Shown here piece by piece: positions 1 through 8,640 of a stretch of DNA of 16,117 bases; the first letter of the stretch is position 1; each line of letters opens with the position of its first letter. Both the position numbers and the translations under genes were made by a program. Origin of the DNA: Methanobacteriaceae archaeon (lineage in GTDB: Archaea > Methanobacteriota > Methanobacteria > Methanobacteriales > Methanobacteriaceae); NCBI GenBank assembly GCA_017883605.1, contig JADGNH010000031.1, forward strand, positions 1 to 16,117, given 5' to 3'. The notes beneath the pieces are model-generated. The model was not told where the DNA came from. It saw only the letters and a program-made list of their open reading frames with translations, and searched no databases.

Positions 1-122
1 TAATAATATTAATAATATTGTTTATGTTGGTGAAAATGTCTGAAGTACAAAATTTTACAATAGATACTGCTGTGGCACCAGCTCATAAGGATGAGATATT
101 AGAATTTATATATAAATATTAT

Positions 123-371
123 CTAATGCCTAAACCTGAAAGTTTTAGTTTTATAAAGAGAATAAAGGATTTCCAGAGTCATTACACTGTCTTTCCCACC
201 GGAAAGGGCCATTAAAACTTTATCACCCTTTTCTATGAGTTTGTATTTACGGATGTCCCTTAAAACCTTCTCTCTGGTGGATTGGATGAAGCACTCCCGG
301 CACAGTTTCTGGCCGGACTGTTTCTTTTTGATGATTATGGGGATATTACCACATTTATCGCATGAATCCAT
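123..371 (-). pseudogene. Truncated TtuA/Ncs6-type tRNA 2-thiolation protein (N-terminal part only)
   Basis: This is the first part of a protein of the TtuA/Ncs6/TtcA-like family, which adenylates and thiolates tRNA uridines. Visible are an N-terminal zinc-ribbon half (CDKC at residues 4-7, CREC at 24-27, then F) and an ATP-pyrophosphatase P-loop, SGGKDS, at residues 57-62 after a typical 'dKVLMAL' strand. Family members usually run to about 300 residues, but this frame ends at residue 82. Family-like sequence fades after about residue 72 (near position 155), and I see no good continuation in the other two frames down to position 1. The start is supported by a GGAG ribosome site 7 nt upstream and a TATA-like element at 411-424. 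Either the gene is truly interrupted by an insertion or inversion, or the window edge is an assembly chimera. Family assignment is confident; the pseudogene call is inference. Confidence 0.7.
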
Positions 372-410
372 TTAAAAACTCCATCAAACCGGATGTAATT
401 TAATTTTAAG

Positions 411-424
411 GATTTATATAACGA
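411..424 (-). promoter_or_regulatory. TATA-like promoter element of the truncated thiolase gene
   Basis: On the minus strand the sequence reads CGTTATATAAATCC, a good archaeal TATA box. It lies about 40-50 bases before the ATG at 371, which allows a start site 25 bases downstream and a short leader containing the GGAG ribosome site. Confidence 0.45.
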
Positions 425-477
425 AATTTATCTTAAATATTAATCTGAATTAAAATATTTAACTTGAGATTATTTGA

Positions 478-522
478 AACTATTCTGAATACTATAAAAA
501 ACTATTTTGAATTTACTATAAA
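478..522. repeat. Short AT-rich tandem duplication, 22-23 bp unit
   Basis: Two adjacent imperfect copies, AACTATTCTGAATACTATAA and AACTATTTTGAATTTACTAT, lie head to tail in the gap between the DHPS-like gene and the broken thiolase gene. The rest of the 372-545 gap is very AT-rich and shows no gene. Confidence 0.6.
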
Positions 523-560
523 TTTAATGAAATTATAAATTTTTTTTAAAAATTAAATTT
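520..560 (-). terminator. Weak AT-only inverted repeat at the end of the DHPS-like gene
   Basis: AAATTTAAT (520-528) and ATTAAATTT (552-560) form a 9-bp inverted repeat spanning the stop codon of the leftward gene, with an A/T-only run between them. It could aid transcription termination, but with no G or C in the stem the call is tentative. Confidence 0.25.
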
Positions 561-2114
561 CTTAAAAAGGGGAAAGTCCTGGACATAATTCTTGTTCAAT
601 TTAGCTGCTATCTCTGCTTTTTCAAGTTCAGAACCCAGATAGGTGGCATGTTCCATGCGGGAGATTAGGCCTCTTTTTAAGATCTCATCATAAATTTCTT
701 TGGCGTTTTTACCGGTTATTGCTATCTTGGGCTGCATATCTTGGTAATGCACCGCTGTTATAACCCCCTCGGATACCATGATCTTGAAGCTTCCAGCGGG
801 ATCCTGCATGAATTTAGGGTCAATTTTACCTTCCACCACCGGCACATCGATTTCCTCAGATAATGTTTCTCTTCTGCGCTTGTCCTTAAGGACCAGCAGA
901 TTGATGCCCAGATCTTTAGGAACTGAACCCCTGTTTTTGGCCAGAAACATCATATCTGAAGATACTGAAAGTTCTTTTACGCTTCCAATGGTTTTACCAC
1001 TTTCTTCTGGGGTAAAAAGTATGCTGGCACCAAGTTCCATGGCTATGCCTGAAAGTAGAGCATTAACCCCTACCGAGTCAACATCAAGAAGCTCTGTAAC
1101 GTTCCCTACACCAAAAAAGAGGGGTATCCTATTTCTGGTCTTAAACTCGTGACAGGCAATTATGGACTCCACTATACTTTGACTGTTTATGGGATCAAGA
1201 ATGAGATCTGCAATAACTTCCATATTTCCACATTTTTTTCTAAGATCTTCCAGTGCATCTACCCGTTCTTCAACGGTCTTTGGTGTCCAGTTTTTACTGA
1301 AATCCGTTGGAAGAATTACAGCCGGGATTTTTTTCTCTTCCATCAAAGGCAGTACTTCATTATAATTTCCCAGATCAAGACTTAAAACCATGTCCACTCC
1401 TGCTTCTACTGCAGCCTCAATTTCCAGGGGATTGAGGGTATCTATGCTCACCGGGATGTTCCCCAGATGTTCTTTTAGAATTTTAACCATCCCGGGGATG
1501 CTTTCGGCCATGTTTTCACCGGCCATCATGCCAATGTCCACCATGTCTGCCCCGTTCCTAACAAAATATTCTGCGCGCTTTATGAGATCTTCCCGGCTTA
1601 GGAGAGGGGCGTTGGCTATCTCCGCCAGCACCCTCATGGGGAAATCCTCTCCCACTGGAAGTTTACCTACTGAAATATTTTCAGGTTTCCTCAGGAGTTT
1701 TTGAACATTTTTATGGTCATTTTCGAAATTGTCGATGAATTCCAGGGCACGTCTTTTGAGTTCATCTTCAATAAGTTTATCGGCGGGTATTTTTGGAGAT
1801 AGTTCAAGTTTTTCCATCATCTCCAGTACTACCCCCAGATCTGCAGCGTCTTTAGGTCCCTTAAAAGTGGGAATGCCTTTTTTATCATTTATGGGGCTTA
1901 CGTCTTTTCTTAAGAGTCCGGGAGTGATTATCATATCCAGGGATTCTATAAAGCTATCTTCAAGTTTTTCCAGTTCTTCAATTATTTTGGTGGGAGTTAA
2001 AAATGCAGCTATAGGGGTGTCTACAGTGTAAACATTTATGTCATGGTCAGATTGGTTTGAAACCTTTTTTACCAGTTTGCTTGCCAGTTTTCCGGTTACT
2101 ATCAGAATTTTCAT
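546..2114 (-). CDS. Archaeal dihydropteroate synthase-like protein
   Basis: A 522-residue protein of the archaeal 'dihydropteroate synthase-related' family. An archaea-specific N-terminal domain (about 1-150) starts with the strand MKILIVTGKLAS. A pterin-binding TIM barrel follows (about 155-400), with recognisable barrel segments: DMVDIGMM near 190, PVSIDTLNP near 225, VIADLILDPINS near 300 and FFGVGNVTELLDVDS near 335. The C-terminal domain contains MEHATYLGSELEKAEIA. The known family is linked to pterin or one-carbon chemistry in methanogens, plausibly tetrahydromethanopterin synthesis, but its exact reaction is not established, so I give no gene symbol. The ATG is chosen for the GAGG seven bases upstream. 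It is transcribed away from the por operon from a shared AT-rich promoter region. Confidence 0.85.
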   Translation of the reverse strand: MKILIVTGKLASKLVKKVSNQSDHDINVYTVDTPIAAFLTPTKIIEELEKLEDSFIESLDMIITPGLLRKDVSPINDKKGIPTFKGPKDAADLGVVLEMMEKLELSPKIPADKLIEDELKRRALEFIDNFENDHKNVQKLLRKPENISVGKLPVGEDFPMRVLAEIANAPLLSREDLIKRAEYFVRNGADMVDIGMMAGENMAESIPGMVKILKEHLGNIPVSIDTLNPLEIEAAVEAGVDMVLSLDLGNYNEVLPLMEEKKIPAVILPTDFSKNWTPKTVEERVDALEDLRKKCGNMEVIADLILDPINSQSIVESIIACHEFKTRNRIPLFFGVGNVTELLDVDSVGVNALLSGIAMELGASILFTPEESGKTIGSVKELSVSSDMMFLAKNRGSVPKDLGINLLVLKDKRRRETLSEEIDVPVVEGKIDPKFMQDPAGSFKIMVSEGVITAVHYQDMQPKIAITGKNAKEIYDEILKRGLISRMEHATYLGSELEKAEIAAKLNKNYVQDFPLFKKFNF

Positions 2115-2146
2115 ATCCAGGCCTCTAGGATCATATCATTGACCAT

Positions 2147-2196
<50 letters not shown>

Positions 2197-2202
2197 GAAC
2201 AC

Positions 2203-2733
2203 ATGATTGAAATTCGCTTTCATGGACGTGGTGGGCAGGGCGCCGTTACAGCTGCCGAGATACTGGCAAAAGCAGCCTTTGAAGATGGAAAATATTGTCA
2301 AGCATTTCCATTCTTCGGTGCTGAACGAAAAGGCGCCCCAGTCATGGCGTTTTCAAGAATAAACGATAGTCCCATAAGAAGGAGATATCAAGTTTATAAC
2401 CCTGATTATGTCGTTGTATTAGATGATACTCTTCTAGAAGCTGTAGATGTATTATCTGGACTTAAAAAAGATGGAAAAGTAATTATTAATGCAAAAGATG
2501 ATTTGGATCTGGGGAATGATATAAAATCTTATAGTATTGATGCTACCGGAATTGCACTGGACATTCTGGGAATCCCCATAGTAAACACCGTTATGTTGGG
2601 GGCATTTGCCGGTGCCACCGACGTGGTTTCGCTGGATTCAATTATAAAAGTGACTAAAGAAACTTTTCCCGGTAAAATAGGTGAAAAAAACGCCAAAGCC
2701 GCCCAAATAGCATACGAAAAAATTAAAAAATAA
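2203..2733 (+). CDS. porC: Pyruvate:ferredoxin oxidoreductase, gamma subunit
   Basis: This is the gamma subunit of the four-subunit pyruvate:ferredoxin oxidoreductase, which interconverts acetyl-CoA + CO2 and pyruvate using ferredoxin; in autotrophic methanogens it runs in the pyruvate-making direction. The 176-residue length from position 2203 fits the family. The N-terminus [13 protein letters not shown] carries the hallmark GRGGQG at residues 8-13; [20 protein letters not shown] and the 'VVLDDTL' strand follow, and [15 protein letters not shown] sequence (here [12 protein letters not shown]) lies near residue 130. The stop is nine bases before porD, whose ribosome site GGTGAT fills the gap, so the genes are cotranscribed. 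Confident on family; pyruvate specificity follows from the neighbours, especially PorA, PorE and PorF. Confidence 0.93.
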
Positions 2734-2742
2734 GGTGATTTC

Positions 2743-2988
2743 ATGACATCCATAGGAGCTGCTGTAAAAGAACCTGGAAGCAGTAAGCATAACAAAACAG
2801 GTAGCTGGAGAACATTTAAACCCATTCTAGACAAAGAAAAATGTATAGACTGCGAAAATTGCATTCTTTTTTGTCCAGAAGGCTGTATAAATAAAGATTA
2901 TGACATAGATTACGATTACTGTAAGGGCTGCGGGATTTGTGCTGAAGAATGCCCGGTAAAAGCCATTAAAATGGAGAGGGATAAATGA
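2743..2988 (+). CDS. porD: Pyruvate:ferredoxin oxidoreductase, delta (ferredoxin-like) subunit
   Basis: An 81-residue 2[4Fe-4S] ferredoxin-type subunit that passes electrons from the catalytic subunits to external ferredoxin. Two cluster motifs are complete: C34-x2-C37-x2-C40-x3-C44-P and C60-x2-C63-x2-C66-x3-C70-P; as usual each cluster takes its fourth ligand from the other motif. The basic N-terminal stretch ending in GSWRTFKPI is typical of POR delta subunits. GGTGAT six to eight bases before the ATG gives the start. The last codon and stop overlap porA as ATGA at 2985-2988, indicating translational coupling. Confidence 0.94.
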   Translation: MTSIGAAVKEPGSSKHNKTGSWRTFKPILDKEKCIDCENCILFCPEGCINKDYDIDYDYCKGCGICAEECPVKAIKMERDK

Positions 2989-4130
2989 TTAAAGTAATTT
3001 CTGCAAACAGAGCCATAGCCGAAGCGGTTAAACTGGCAAAGCCAAATGTTGTCCCAGTTTTTCCCATAACCCCCCAAACATCCATCTCAGAATATCTGGC
3101 AAAGTTTGTGGCAGACGGAGATCTTAATGCAGAGTATATAAGAGTCGAATCAGAACACAGTGCCATAAGTGCAGCGGTAGGTGCATCCGGTGCAGGTGTT
3201 AGAACCTTTACCGCCACTTCTTCACAGGGTTTGGCATTGATGCATGAAATATTATTTGTCGCCGCCGGTATGAGGAATCCAATAGTCATGGCAAACGCTA
3301 ACAGAGCATTATCAGCACCTTTAAGTATTTGGAACGACCAACAAGATTCTATTTCTGAAAGAGATACTGGTTGGATGCAATTTTTTGCTGAAAACGCTCA
3401 GGAAGCCTTGGACTTTGTAATACAGGCCTACAAAATTTCTGAAAATAAAGAAGTACTGCTTCCCAGCATGGTTTGTGTAGACGGTTTTATACTCACACAC
3501 ACCGTTGAACCGGTGGATATTCCATCACAGGAGGATGTTGATAGATTTTTACCCCCATACCAACCACTCACTTATCTGGATCCGGAAGAACCCATGTCAC
3601 TGGGAACCTTCACCGACCCAGACTACTACATGGAAGCCAGATATGACATGGAAGTAGCAATGGAAGGCTCTAAAAACATTATAAGGGAAGTCAACAAAGA
3701 ATTTGAAGAAATCTTCGGACGAAAGTATGATTTAATTGAAAATTACAAATGTGAAGATGCTGAAATTATTATTGTAGCCATGGGGTCGATCTGCGGTACA
3801 ATAAAAGACGTAGTAGATAATTTAAGGCATAATGGAGAAAAGGTGGGACTGCTTAAAGTAATCGCTTTCAGACCTTTCCCTAAAGAAGAGATCTATGAAG
3901 CAGTTAAAAATGCCCATAGGATAGCTGTTTTAGATAAAAACATATCTTTTGGTATTGGAGGAGTCTTAGTTAACGAAATCAAAGCTAAAATGGATGTAGA
4001 TGCATCTGGGTTCATTTTAGGTCTGGGAGGACGGGATGTTTCTCCTGAAGATATAATAAATATAATTAACCAAACCAGAAATTCAACCGATAGTGGTAAA
4101 ATTAACTGGATCGGACTGAAGGAGGAATAA
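2985..4130 (+). CDS. porA: Pyruvate:ferredoxin oxidoreductase, alpha subunit
   Basis: The 381-residue alpha subunit carries the pyrimidine-side thiamine diphosphate domain and contributes to the substrate pocket. It shows the 2-oxoacid oxidoreductase signature PITPQT at 27-32, the RVESEHSAISAAVGASGAG segment from about 53, and SIWNDQQDSISERDTGW near 108-124. This last stretch is characteristic of pyruvate-type enzymes, unlike the 2-oxoglutarate or indolepyruvate types. A C-terminal transketolase-like domain (about 250-360) contains VAMGSICGTIKDVVD and LKVIAFRPFP. Start and stop are set by the ATGA overlap with porD and a one-base gap to porB; the ribosome site for porB, GGAGG, lies inside the end of this gene. 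Confidence 0.95.
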   Translation: MIKVISANRAIAEAVKLAKPNVVPVFPITPQTSISEYLAKFVADGDLNAEYIRVESEHSAISAAVGASGAGVRTFTATSSQGLALMHEILFVAAGMRNPIVMANANRALSAPLSIWNDQQDSISERDTGWMQFFAENAQEALDFVIQAYKISENKEVLLPSMVCVDGFILTHTVEPVDIPSQEDVDRFLPPYQPLTYLDPEEPMSLGTFTDPDYYMEARYDMEVAMEGSKNIIREVNKEFEEIFGRKYDLIENYKCEDAEIIIVAMGSICGTIKDVVDNLRHNGEKVGLLKVIAFRPFPKEEIYEAVKNAHRIAVLDKNISFGIGGVLVNEIKAKMDVDASGFILGLGGRDVSPEDIINIINQTRNSTDSGKINWIGLKEE

Positions 4131-4131
4131 T

Positions 4132-4998
<867 letters not shown>

Positions 4999-5009
4999 GG
5001 GGCCAAAAT

Positions 5010-5513
5010 TTGGAAAAGATACTCATCCAGCCAGAAGTCTGCGACGGCTGTCTGGACTGTGAAGAAGCATGCGCCCAACTGCACGGCAAATCAGGGATAA
5101 TGGTAAGGGAAATAGAAGGCTCATTCTACCCCATAATCTGCCAGCAGTGTGAGGATGCGCCCTGTAAACTTATATGTCCCACAGAAGCCATTACTGAAAA
5201 AGGAATAGAAAGCGAGAAATGCATAGGCTGCGGCCTTTGCATGATGGTCTGTCCCTTTGGAGCCATAGTAATCCATGATCGGAAGGCCCATAAATGCAAT
5301 CAATGCCCTGATCTGGATACACCTGCCTGTATAAAAGCCTGTTCCAAAAGAGGCATAGCCAAAGTGGACACTGAAAAGATGGCCCTGGAAAAACAGAAAA
5401 AACACATCCAAAAACTCACTGGTATCGGTAAAAAAACCCGTAAAAGTCCGGAGTTCATAAACGTCTTAACTGCCAACAGCCGGGCAAAAAAGGCCTTAAA
5501 CAGGGAGGAATAA
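5010..5513 (+). CDS. porE: PorE, polyferredoxin electron carrier of pyruvate oxidoreductase (TTG start)
   Basis: A 167-residue ferredoxin with sixteen cysteines in four groups, enough for four [4Fe-4S] clusters: C11/14/17/21, C44/47/52/56, C71/74/77/81 and a last set in the CNQC...ACIKAC segment. The layout is that of HycB/CooF-type Fe-S subunits. It has a basic, lysine-rich C-terminal tail of about 50 residues with no cysteine. In methanogens PorE and PorF are encoded with POR; in Methanococcus maripaludis they are needed for efficient electron supply to anabolic POR (known biology). The start is TTG at 5010, supported by GGGG immediately after the porB stop and by the family N-terminus; no ATG fits before the first cluster. 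Confidence 0.88.
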   Translation: MEKILIQPEVCDGCLDCEEACAQLHGKSGIMVREIEGSFYPIICQQCEDAPCKLICPTEAITEKGIESEKCIGCGLCMMVCPFGAIVIHDRKAHKCNQCPDLDTPACIKACSKRGIAKVDTEKMALEKQKKHIQKLTGIGKKTRKSPEFINVLTANSRAKKALNREE

Positions 5514-5514
5514 G

Positions 5515-5946
5515 ATGAAAGAGTTAATATCAGAACCAGAACTTTGTGAAGAATGTTCTAAATGTGAGAGAACTTGCCCCCAAAACGCCATTAGAGTGGT
5601 AAATGGGGTGCCCATCTTCTGCCTGCACTGTTCACCAGACAGAGCCCCCTGCCTCACGGTCTGCCCGGAAGGGGCTATAGAAGAGATAGACGGGGCCATT
5701 ATAATTAATGAGGATGAATGCATAGGCTGCGGTCTGTGCCGTGACTCCTGTCCAGTAGGAGCCATCCACCTGGACGAATCTGGCATAGCCAAGAAATGTA
5801 ACCTGTGCCTGGACCGAGATAAACCAGTCTGCGTGACGGTTTGTCCTACTGAAGCCCTCAAAATGGACTCTGAAGAAGTTTTATCAGAGAAAAGGGATAA
5901 GATAGCCAAAGACCTGGAAAAGATTAAGATGATTATGAAATATTAA
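5515..5946 (+). CDS. porF: PorF, second polyferredoxin of pyruvate oxidoreductase
   Basis: A 143-residue protein related to PorE, again with sixteen cysteines in four clusters: C11/14/17/21, C36/39/46/50, C69/72/75/79 and C93/96 with two more in the KPVCVTVCP segment. It ends in a short charged helix (about 118-143, rich in K and E) with no long basic tail like that of PorE. GGGAGGAA before the ATG overlaps the end of porE and only one base separates the genes, so it belongs to the same transcript. Its likely role is to shuttle electrons from hydrogenase or another reductant to the POR core. The T9 run 43 bases later ends the operon. Confidence 0.9.
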   Translation: MKELISEPELCEECSKCERTCPQNAIRVVNGVPIFCLHCSPDRAPCLTVCPEGAIEEIDGAIIINEDECIGCGLCRDSCPVGAIHLDESGIAKKCNLCLDRDKPVCVTVCPTEALKMDSEEVLSEKRDKIAKDLEKIKMIMKY

Positions 5947-5983
5947 ATATTGAATGATTATGAAAATATTAATAAAAATGTAA

Positions 5984-6004
5984 ACTAATTTTTTTTTATT
6001 TATT
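5984..6004 (+). terminator. Poly-T terminator of the por operon
   Basis: A run of nine T residues at 5989-5997 followed by ATTTATTTTC lies 40-60 bases after the porF stop. U-rich stretches of this kind are sufficient terminators in methanogenic archaea. It precedes fumA, which therefore probably has its own promoter. Confidence 0.55.
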
Positions 6005-6032
6005 TTCTTATTTTAAGATGTAGCTGATTTAA

Positions 6033-6881
6033 ATGATTACCCAGAAAGAAGTGGAAGACATCATATGCCGTCTGTTTAAGCAGGCCGTAATAAAGTTGCC
6101 TGATGACGTGAAAGAGGCCTTAACTGATGCCTATCAAGGAGAATATCAGGAAATAGCTAGATTGAACCTGAAAGCCATCATAGACAACATAAAGGCCGCT
6201 GAAGATCTTAATATACCCCTGTGTCAGGATACCGGTCTTCCCATTGTTTTTGTAAAATTAGGACAGGTTGATGTTGAAAATCTCTACCAGGGAATAAGGA
6301 AGGGTGTTGAAAGAGCCACCCGGGAAATTCCTCTGCGCCCCAACGTGGTAGATCCCCTAACTCGTGAAAATACCGGTACCAACACCGGTAAAGGCATCCC
6401 CCAGATTGATATAGAACTTATTGACCAGGAATTTATTGAATTTACGGTTTTTCCCAAGGGTTTCGGTTCAGAAAACAACAACGCCCTGAAGATGGCCCTG
6501 CCCGGGGAGGGTGTGGAAGGCATAAAGAAATTTGTGCTGGAAACTGTGGTTGCTGCCGGGGGCAAGCCCTGTCCACCCATAATCGTGGGGGTGGGAATTG
6601 GGGGATCCTCTGATCTGGCCCTTAAGCTGGCCAAGAAGGCCCTACTCCGGGATGTGGGGGCGTCCCATCCTGAAGAGAGAATCGCCGCCCTGGAAGAGGA
6701 AATTCTTGATCTTATAAACAACACCGGTATCGGTCCCATGGGATTGGGGGGAAAAACCACTGCACTCGACGTTAAAATTGAGTTAGCAGACACCCACACT
6801 GCAGGACTGCCAATAGGGGTCTGCATTCAGTGCTGGGCTGGAAGGCATGCCAGTGCTGTTTTGAAACCAAAAAATGATTAA
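6033..6881 (+). CDS. fumA: Fumarate hydratase, class I, alpha subunit
   Basis: The 282-residue alpha (Fe-S) subunit of the two-subunit, oxygen-sensitive class I fumarase, which interconverts fumarate and malate. In methanogens it acts in the reductive branch from oxaloacetate toward succinyl-CoA and 2-oxoglutarate. The family landmarks are present: IPLCQDTGLP with C64, the FPKGFGSENNNALKM block near 145-160, GGKPCPP with C180, VGIGGSSDLA, then NNTGIGPMGLGGKTTALDVK and GVCIQCWAGRHA with C264/C267. Three of these cysteines are the expected [4Fe-4S] ligands. The beta subunit is not in the window. The ribosome site is weak, but the start matches the family N-terminus. The symbol follows common archaeal usage and does not imply orthology to E. 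coli FumA. Confidence 0.92.
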   Translation: MITQKEVEDIICRLFKQAVIKLPDDVKEALTDAYQGEYQEIARLNLKAIIDNIKAAEDLNIPLCQDTGLPIVFVKLGQVDVENLYQGIRKGVERATREIPLRPNVVDPLTRENTGTNTGKGIPQIDIELIDQEFIEFTVFPKGFGSENNNALKMALPGEGVEGIKKFVLETVVAAGGKPCPPIIVGVGIGGSSDLALKLAKKALLRDVGASHPEERIAALEEEILDLINNTGIGPMGLGGKTTALDVKIELADTHTAGLPIGVCIQCWAGRHASAVLKPKND

Positions 6882-6889
6882 ATTCTGAA

Positions 6890-6934
6890 ATTCTTTTCTT
6901 ATTTTATTTATTAAAATTAAATAAAAAAAAGAAT
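6890..6934. terminator. Bidirectional terminator between convergent fumA and phoU
   Basis: An AT-rich inverted repeat follows the fumA stop: ATTCTTTT...ATTTTATTTA (6890-6910) pairs with TAAATAAAAAAAAGAAT (6918-6934) around a seven-base loop. One side supplies T-rich and the other A-rich runs, so it could end transcripts arriving from either direction. Confidence 0.5.
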
Positions 6935-7007
6935 GTTATGGACTTAAAAAATAAAAAATCCATCTAAATTCTAAGATTTATCTCAAATCCACTAAGATCA
7001 TCTTAAC

Positions 7008-7056
7008 TCCATTTAAAGAGTATCCCAAATAAATTCATGTCCATTTAAAGAGTATC
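7008..7056. repeat. 17-bp perfect direct repeat at the 3' end of phoU
   Basis: TCCATTTAAAGAGTATC occurs at 7008-7024 and again at 7040-7056, a 32-base period. The right-hand copy ends on the first base of the phoU stop codon (read on the minus strand), so the duplication extends the 3' untranslated region without altering the protein. Confidence 0.8.
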
Positions 7057-7715
7057 TAAGGTTTTTCACAGGTGATCATGAAGATGGTGCGATCACCAAT
7101 ACTCTCAGCCCGGTCAGCGATCCTCTCCAGGAACCTGGCCACAAAGAGCAGATATACCATGTAATATATAGCATCTTTCTCTTCGAACATACTCTCGGTA
7201 ATATCCTTCATGGCCAGATCAAATAAATCGTCTACCTCATCGTCATCACGGTGAAGTTCCCTGGAGAGTTTCATGTCCTGATCCAGAAAGGAGTTAATAC
7301 TCTTACTTACCATGTTCTCCACCAGTTCCGCCATCTGGGTGATATCCTTCATAGGTTTTTCTGGGATCTCCTCATCCTTTATGTAGCGGGCAACCTCAGC
7401 TATATTGGCTGCCAAGTATCCCATCCTCTTGAAATGACCTCCCACCTTTAAAGATGCTTCTATGAACCTCAAATCCCTTGCAACGGGCTGTTCAGATGCT
7501 ATTATACTCATAGTTTTGTGTTCCAGATGATAATTCATCTTGTCTATTTTTTCACCGGTTTTAATGACCTTCTTCACCAGATCGTCATCATAATTAATAA
7601 AGGCACTTATAGCATCCTTATATGCCCTTATGGTGACTTCACCCATTTCTTTTACATCTTTCCTAAGTTCTCTCAATCTTTTTCTAAATAATATCCTTGG
7701 ATATTTTTTCTCCAT
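7056..7715 (-). CDS. phoU: PhoU, phosphate transport regulator (stand-alone)
   Basis: A 219-residue all-helical PhoU with the expected tandem repeat of three-helix bundles. The metal-binding signatures are GGHFKRMGYLAANIAEVA near 91-108 in the first half and ARFLERIADRAESIGDR near 193-209 in the second. Its N-terminus is basic (RILFRKRLRELRKDVKEMG). PhoU proteins inhibit or gate the PstSCAB transporter when phosphate is sufficient. It is the last gene of the leftward pst operon. The ATG has GAGGT six to seven bases upstream. A 167-base repeat-filled spacer separates it from pstB, unlike the tight pstA-pstB join, so its level may be set separately. A different PhoU fused to a DNA-binding domain lies at 12912-13808. 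Confidence 0.93.
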   Translation of the reverse strand: MEKKYPRILFRKRLRELRKDVKEMGEVTIRAYKDAISAFINYDDDLVKKVIKTGEKIDKMNYHLEHKTMSIIASEQPVARDLRFIEASLKVGGHFKRMGYLAANIAEVARYIKDEEIPEKPMKDITQMAELVENMVSKSINSFLDQDMKLSRELHRDDDEVDDLFDLAMKDITESMFEEKDAIYYMVYLLFVARFLERIADRAESIGDRTIFMITCEKP

Positions 7716-7760
7716 TTTATGACCTCATTGGGACGGATTTAATCTTTTTGTTTAAATATC

Positions 7761-7876
7761 AGCTTAAATTCCTTAATTAACTTAAATTTCCTTTCTTGAT
7801 TAACTTAAAAATTTCTCTTGATTATTAGCTTAAAATTCCTTAATTAACTTAAATTTCCTTTCTTGATTAACTTAAA
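7761..7876. repeat. Nested tandem repeats in the pstB-phoU spacer
   Basis: A 49-base segment beginning AGCTTAAATTCCTTAATTAA (7761-7809) recurs with one inserted A at 7827-7876, a 66-base period. On the coding (minus) strand the whole spacer resolves into about six degenerate units of 19-25 bases, each beginning AATTTAAG(T/C)TAAT and most ending AAG or AAGG. It fills nearly all of the spacer and abuts the pstB stop. No open frame crosses it. Confidence 0.85.
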
Positions 7877-7882
7877 TTTTAA

Positions 7883-8638
7883 TCATCCAAATCTTCCGGT
7901 GATATAATCTTCTGTACGTTTATCTGATGGTTCTATGAAGATTTTATCAGTGGAACCACTTTCCACAATTTCCCCATGTAAAAAGAATGCAGTATGTTTG
8001 GAAACACGGGTAGCCTGCTGCATGTTGTGGGTAACAATTATTATGGTGTAATCTTTCTTCAATTTGTGGATCAGGTCCTCAATCTTGGTGGTGGATATGG
8101 GATCAAGGGCGGAGCAGGGTTCGTCCATTAATATTACCTCTGGTTCAACTGCTATGGTTCTGGCAATGCACAGCCTCTGCTGCTGCCCTCCAGAAAGTCC
8201 TAAAGCAGATTTATCCAGCTTATTCTTGACCTCCTCCCACAGAGCAGCGGCTTTTAAGCTTTCTTCCACCTTTTCTGTTAATACATCCTTGTCTGAAATC
8301 CCATGAACCTGTAAACCATAGGCCACATTATCAAATATGGATTTGGGGAAGGGATTGGGTTTCTGGAAAACCATTCCCACCTTTTTCCGGAGGTCCACCA
8401 CATCCACCTTGGGGTTATAAATATCTCCACCATCTAAAAGAACTGTTCCGTTCATGCGGAAGGTGTCAATCAGATCGTTCATACGATTCAGGGTACGGAT
8501 GAATGTGGATTTACCACATCCCGACGGCCCAATAAGGGCTGTCACCATGTTTTTGCTTATTTTTAAACTTACATCTTTTAAAACTTGTAATTCATCAAAG
8601 TAAACGTTTAAATTTTCTACTTCAATTCTGTAATCCAT
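7883..8638 (-). CDS. pstB: Phosphate ABC transporter ATP-binding protein
   Basis: The 251-residue ATPase that drives phosphate import through PstC/PstA. The ABC landmarks are all intact: Walker A GPSGCGKST at 37-45, the PstB-type Q-loop MVFQKPNPFPKSIFDNV near 89-105, signature LSGGQQQR near 149, Walker B VILMDEPCSALDP near 168 and the switch histidine in IIVTHNMQQA near 200. The PNPFP loop and the C-terminal KRTEDYITGRFG ending are diagnostic of PstB. The ATG lies two bases after the pstA stop, with GGGGAG as ribosome site inside the pstA end, so translation is coupled. Confidence 0.96.
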   Translation of the reverse strand: MDYRIEVENLNVYFDELQVLKDVSLKISKNMVTALIGPSGCGKSTFIRTLNRMNDLIDTFRMNGTVLLDGGDIYNPKVDVVDLRKKVGMVFQKPNPFPKSIFDNVAYGLQVHGISDKDVLTEKVEESLKAAALWEEVKNKLDKSALGLSGGQQQRLCIARTIAVEPEVILMDEPCSALDPISTTKIEDLIHKLKKDYTIIIVTHNMQQATRVSKHTAFFLHGEIVESGSTDKIFIEPSDKRTEDYITGRFG

Positions 8639-8640
8639 TT

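Noticed and set aside
36..215. Plus-strand frame at the left edge as a gene
   Set aside because: It runs antisense through the thiolase fragment from about position 160 onward and has only a badly spaced GGTGA; kept as an observation, not a gene.
778..2031. Several plus-strand frames of 78-124 codons opposite the DHPS-like gene
   Set aside because: Serine-rich shadow frames with no ribosome sites, fully inside a well-supported gene.
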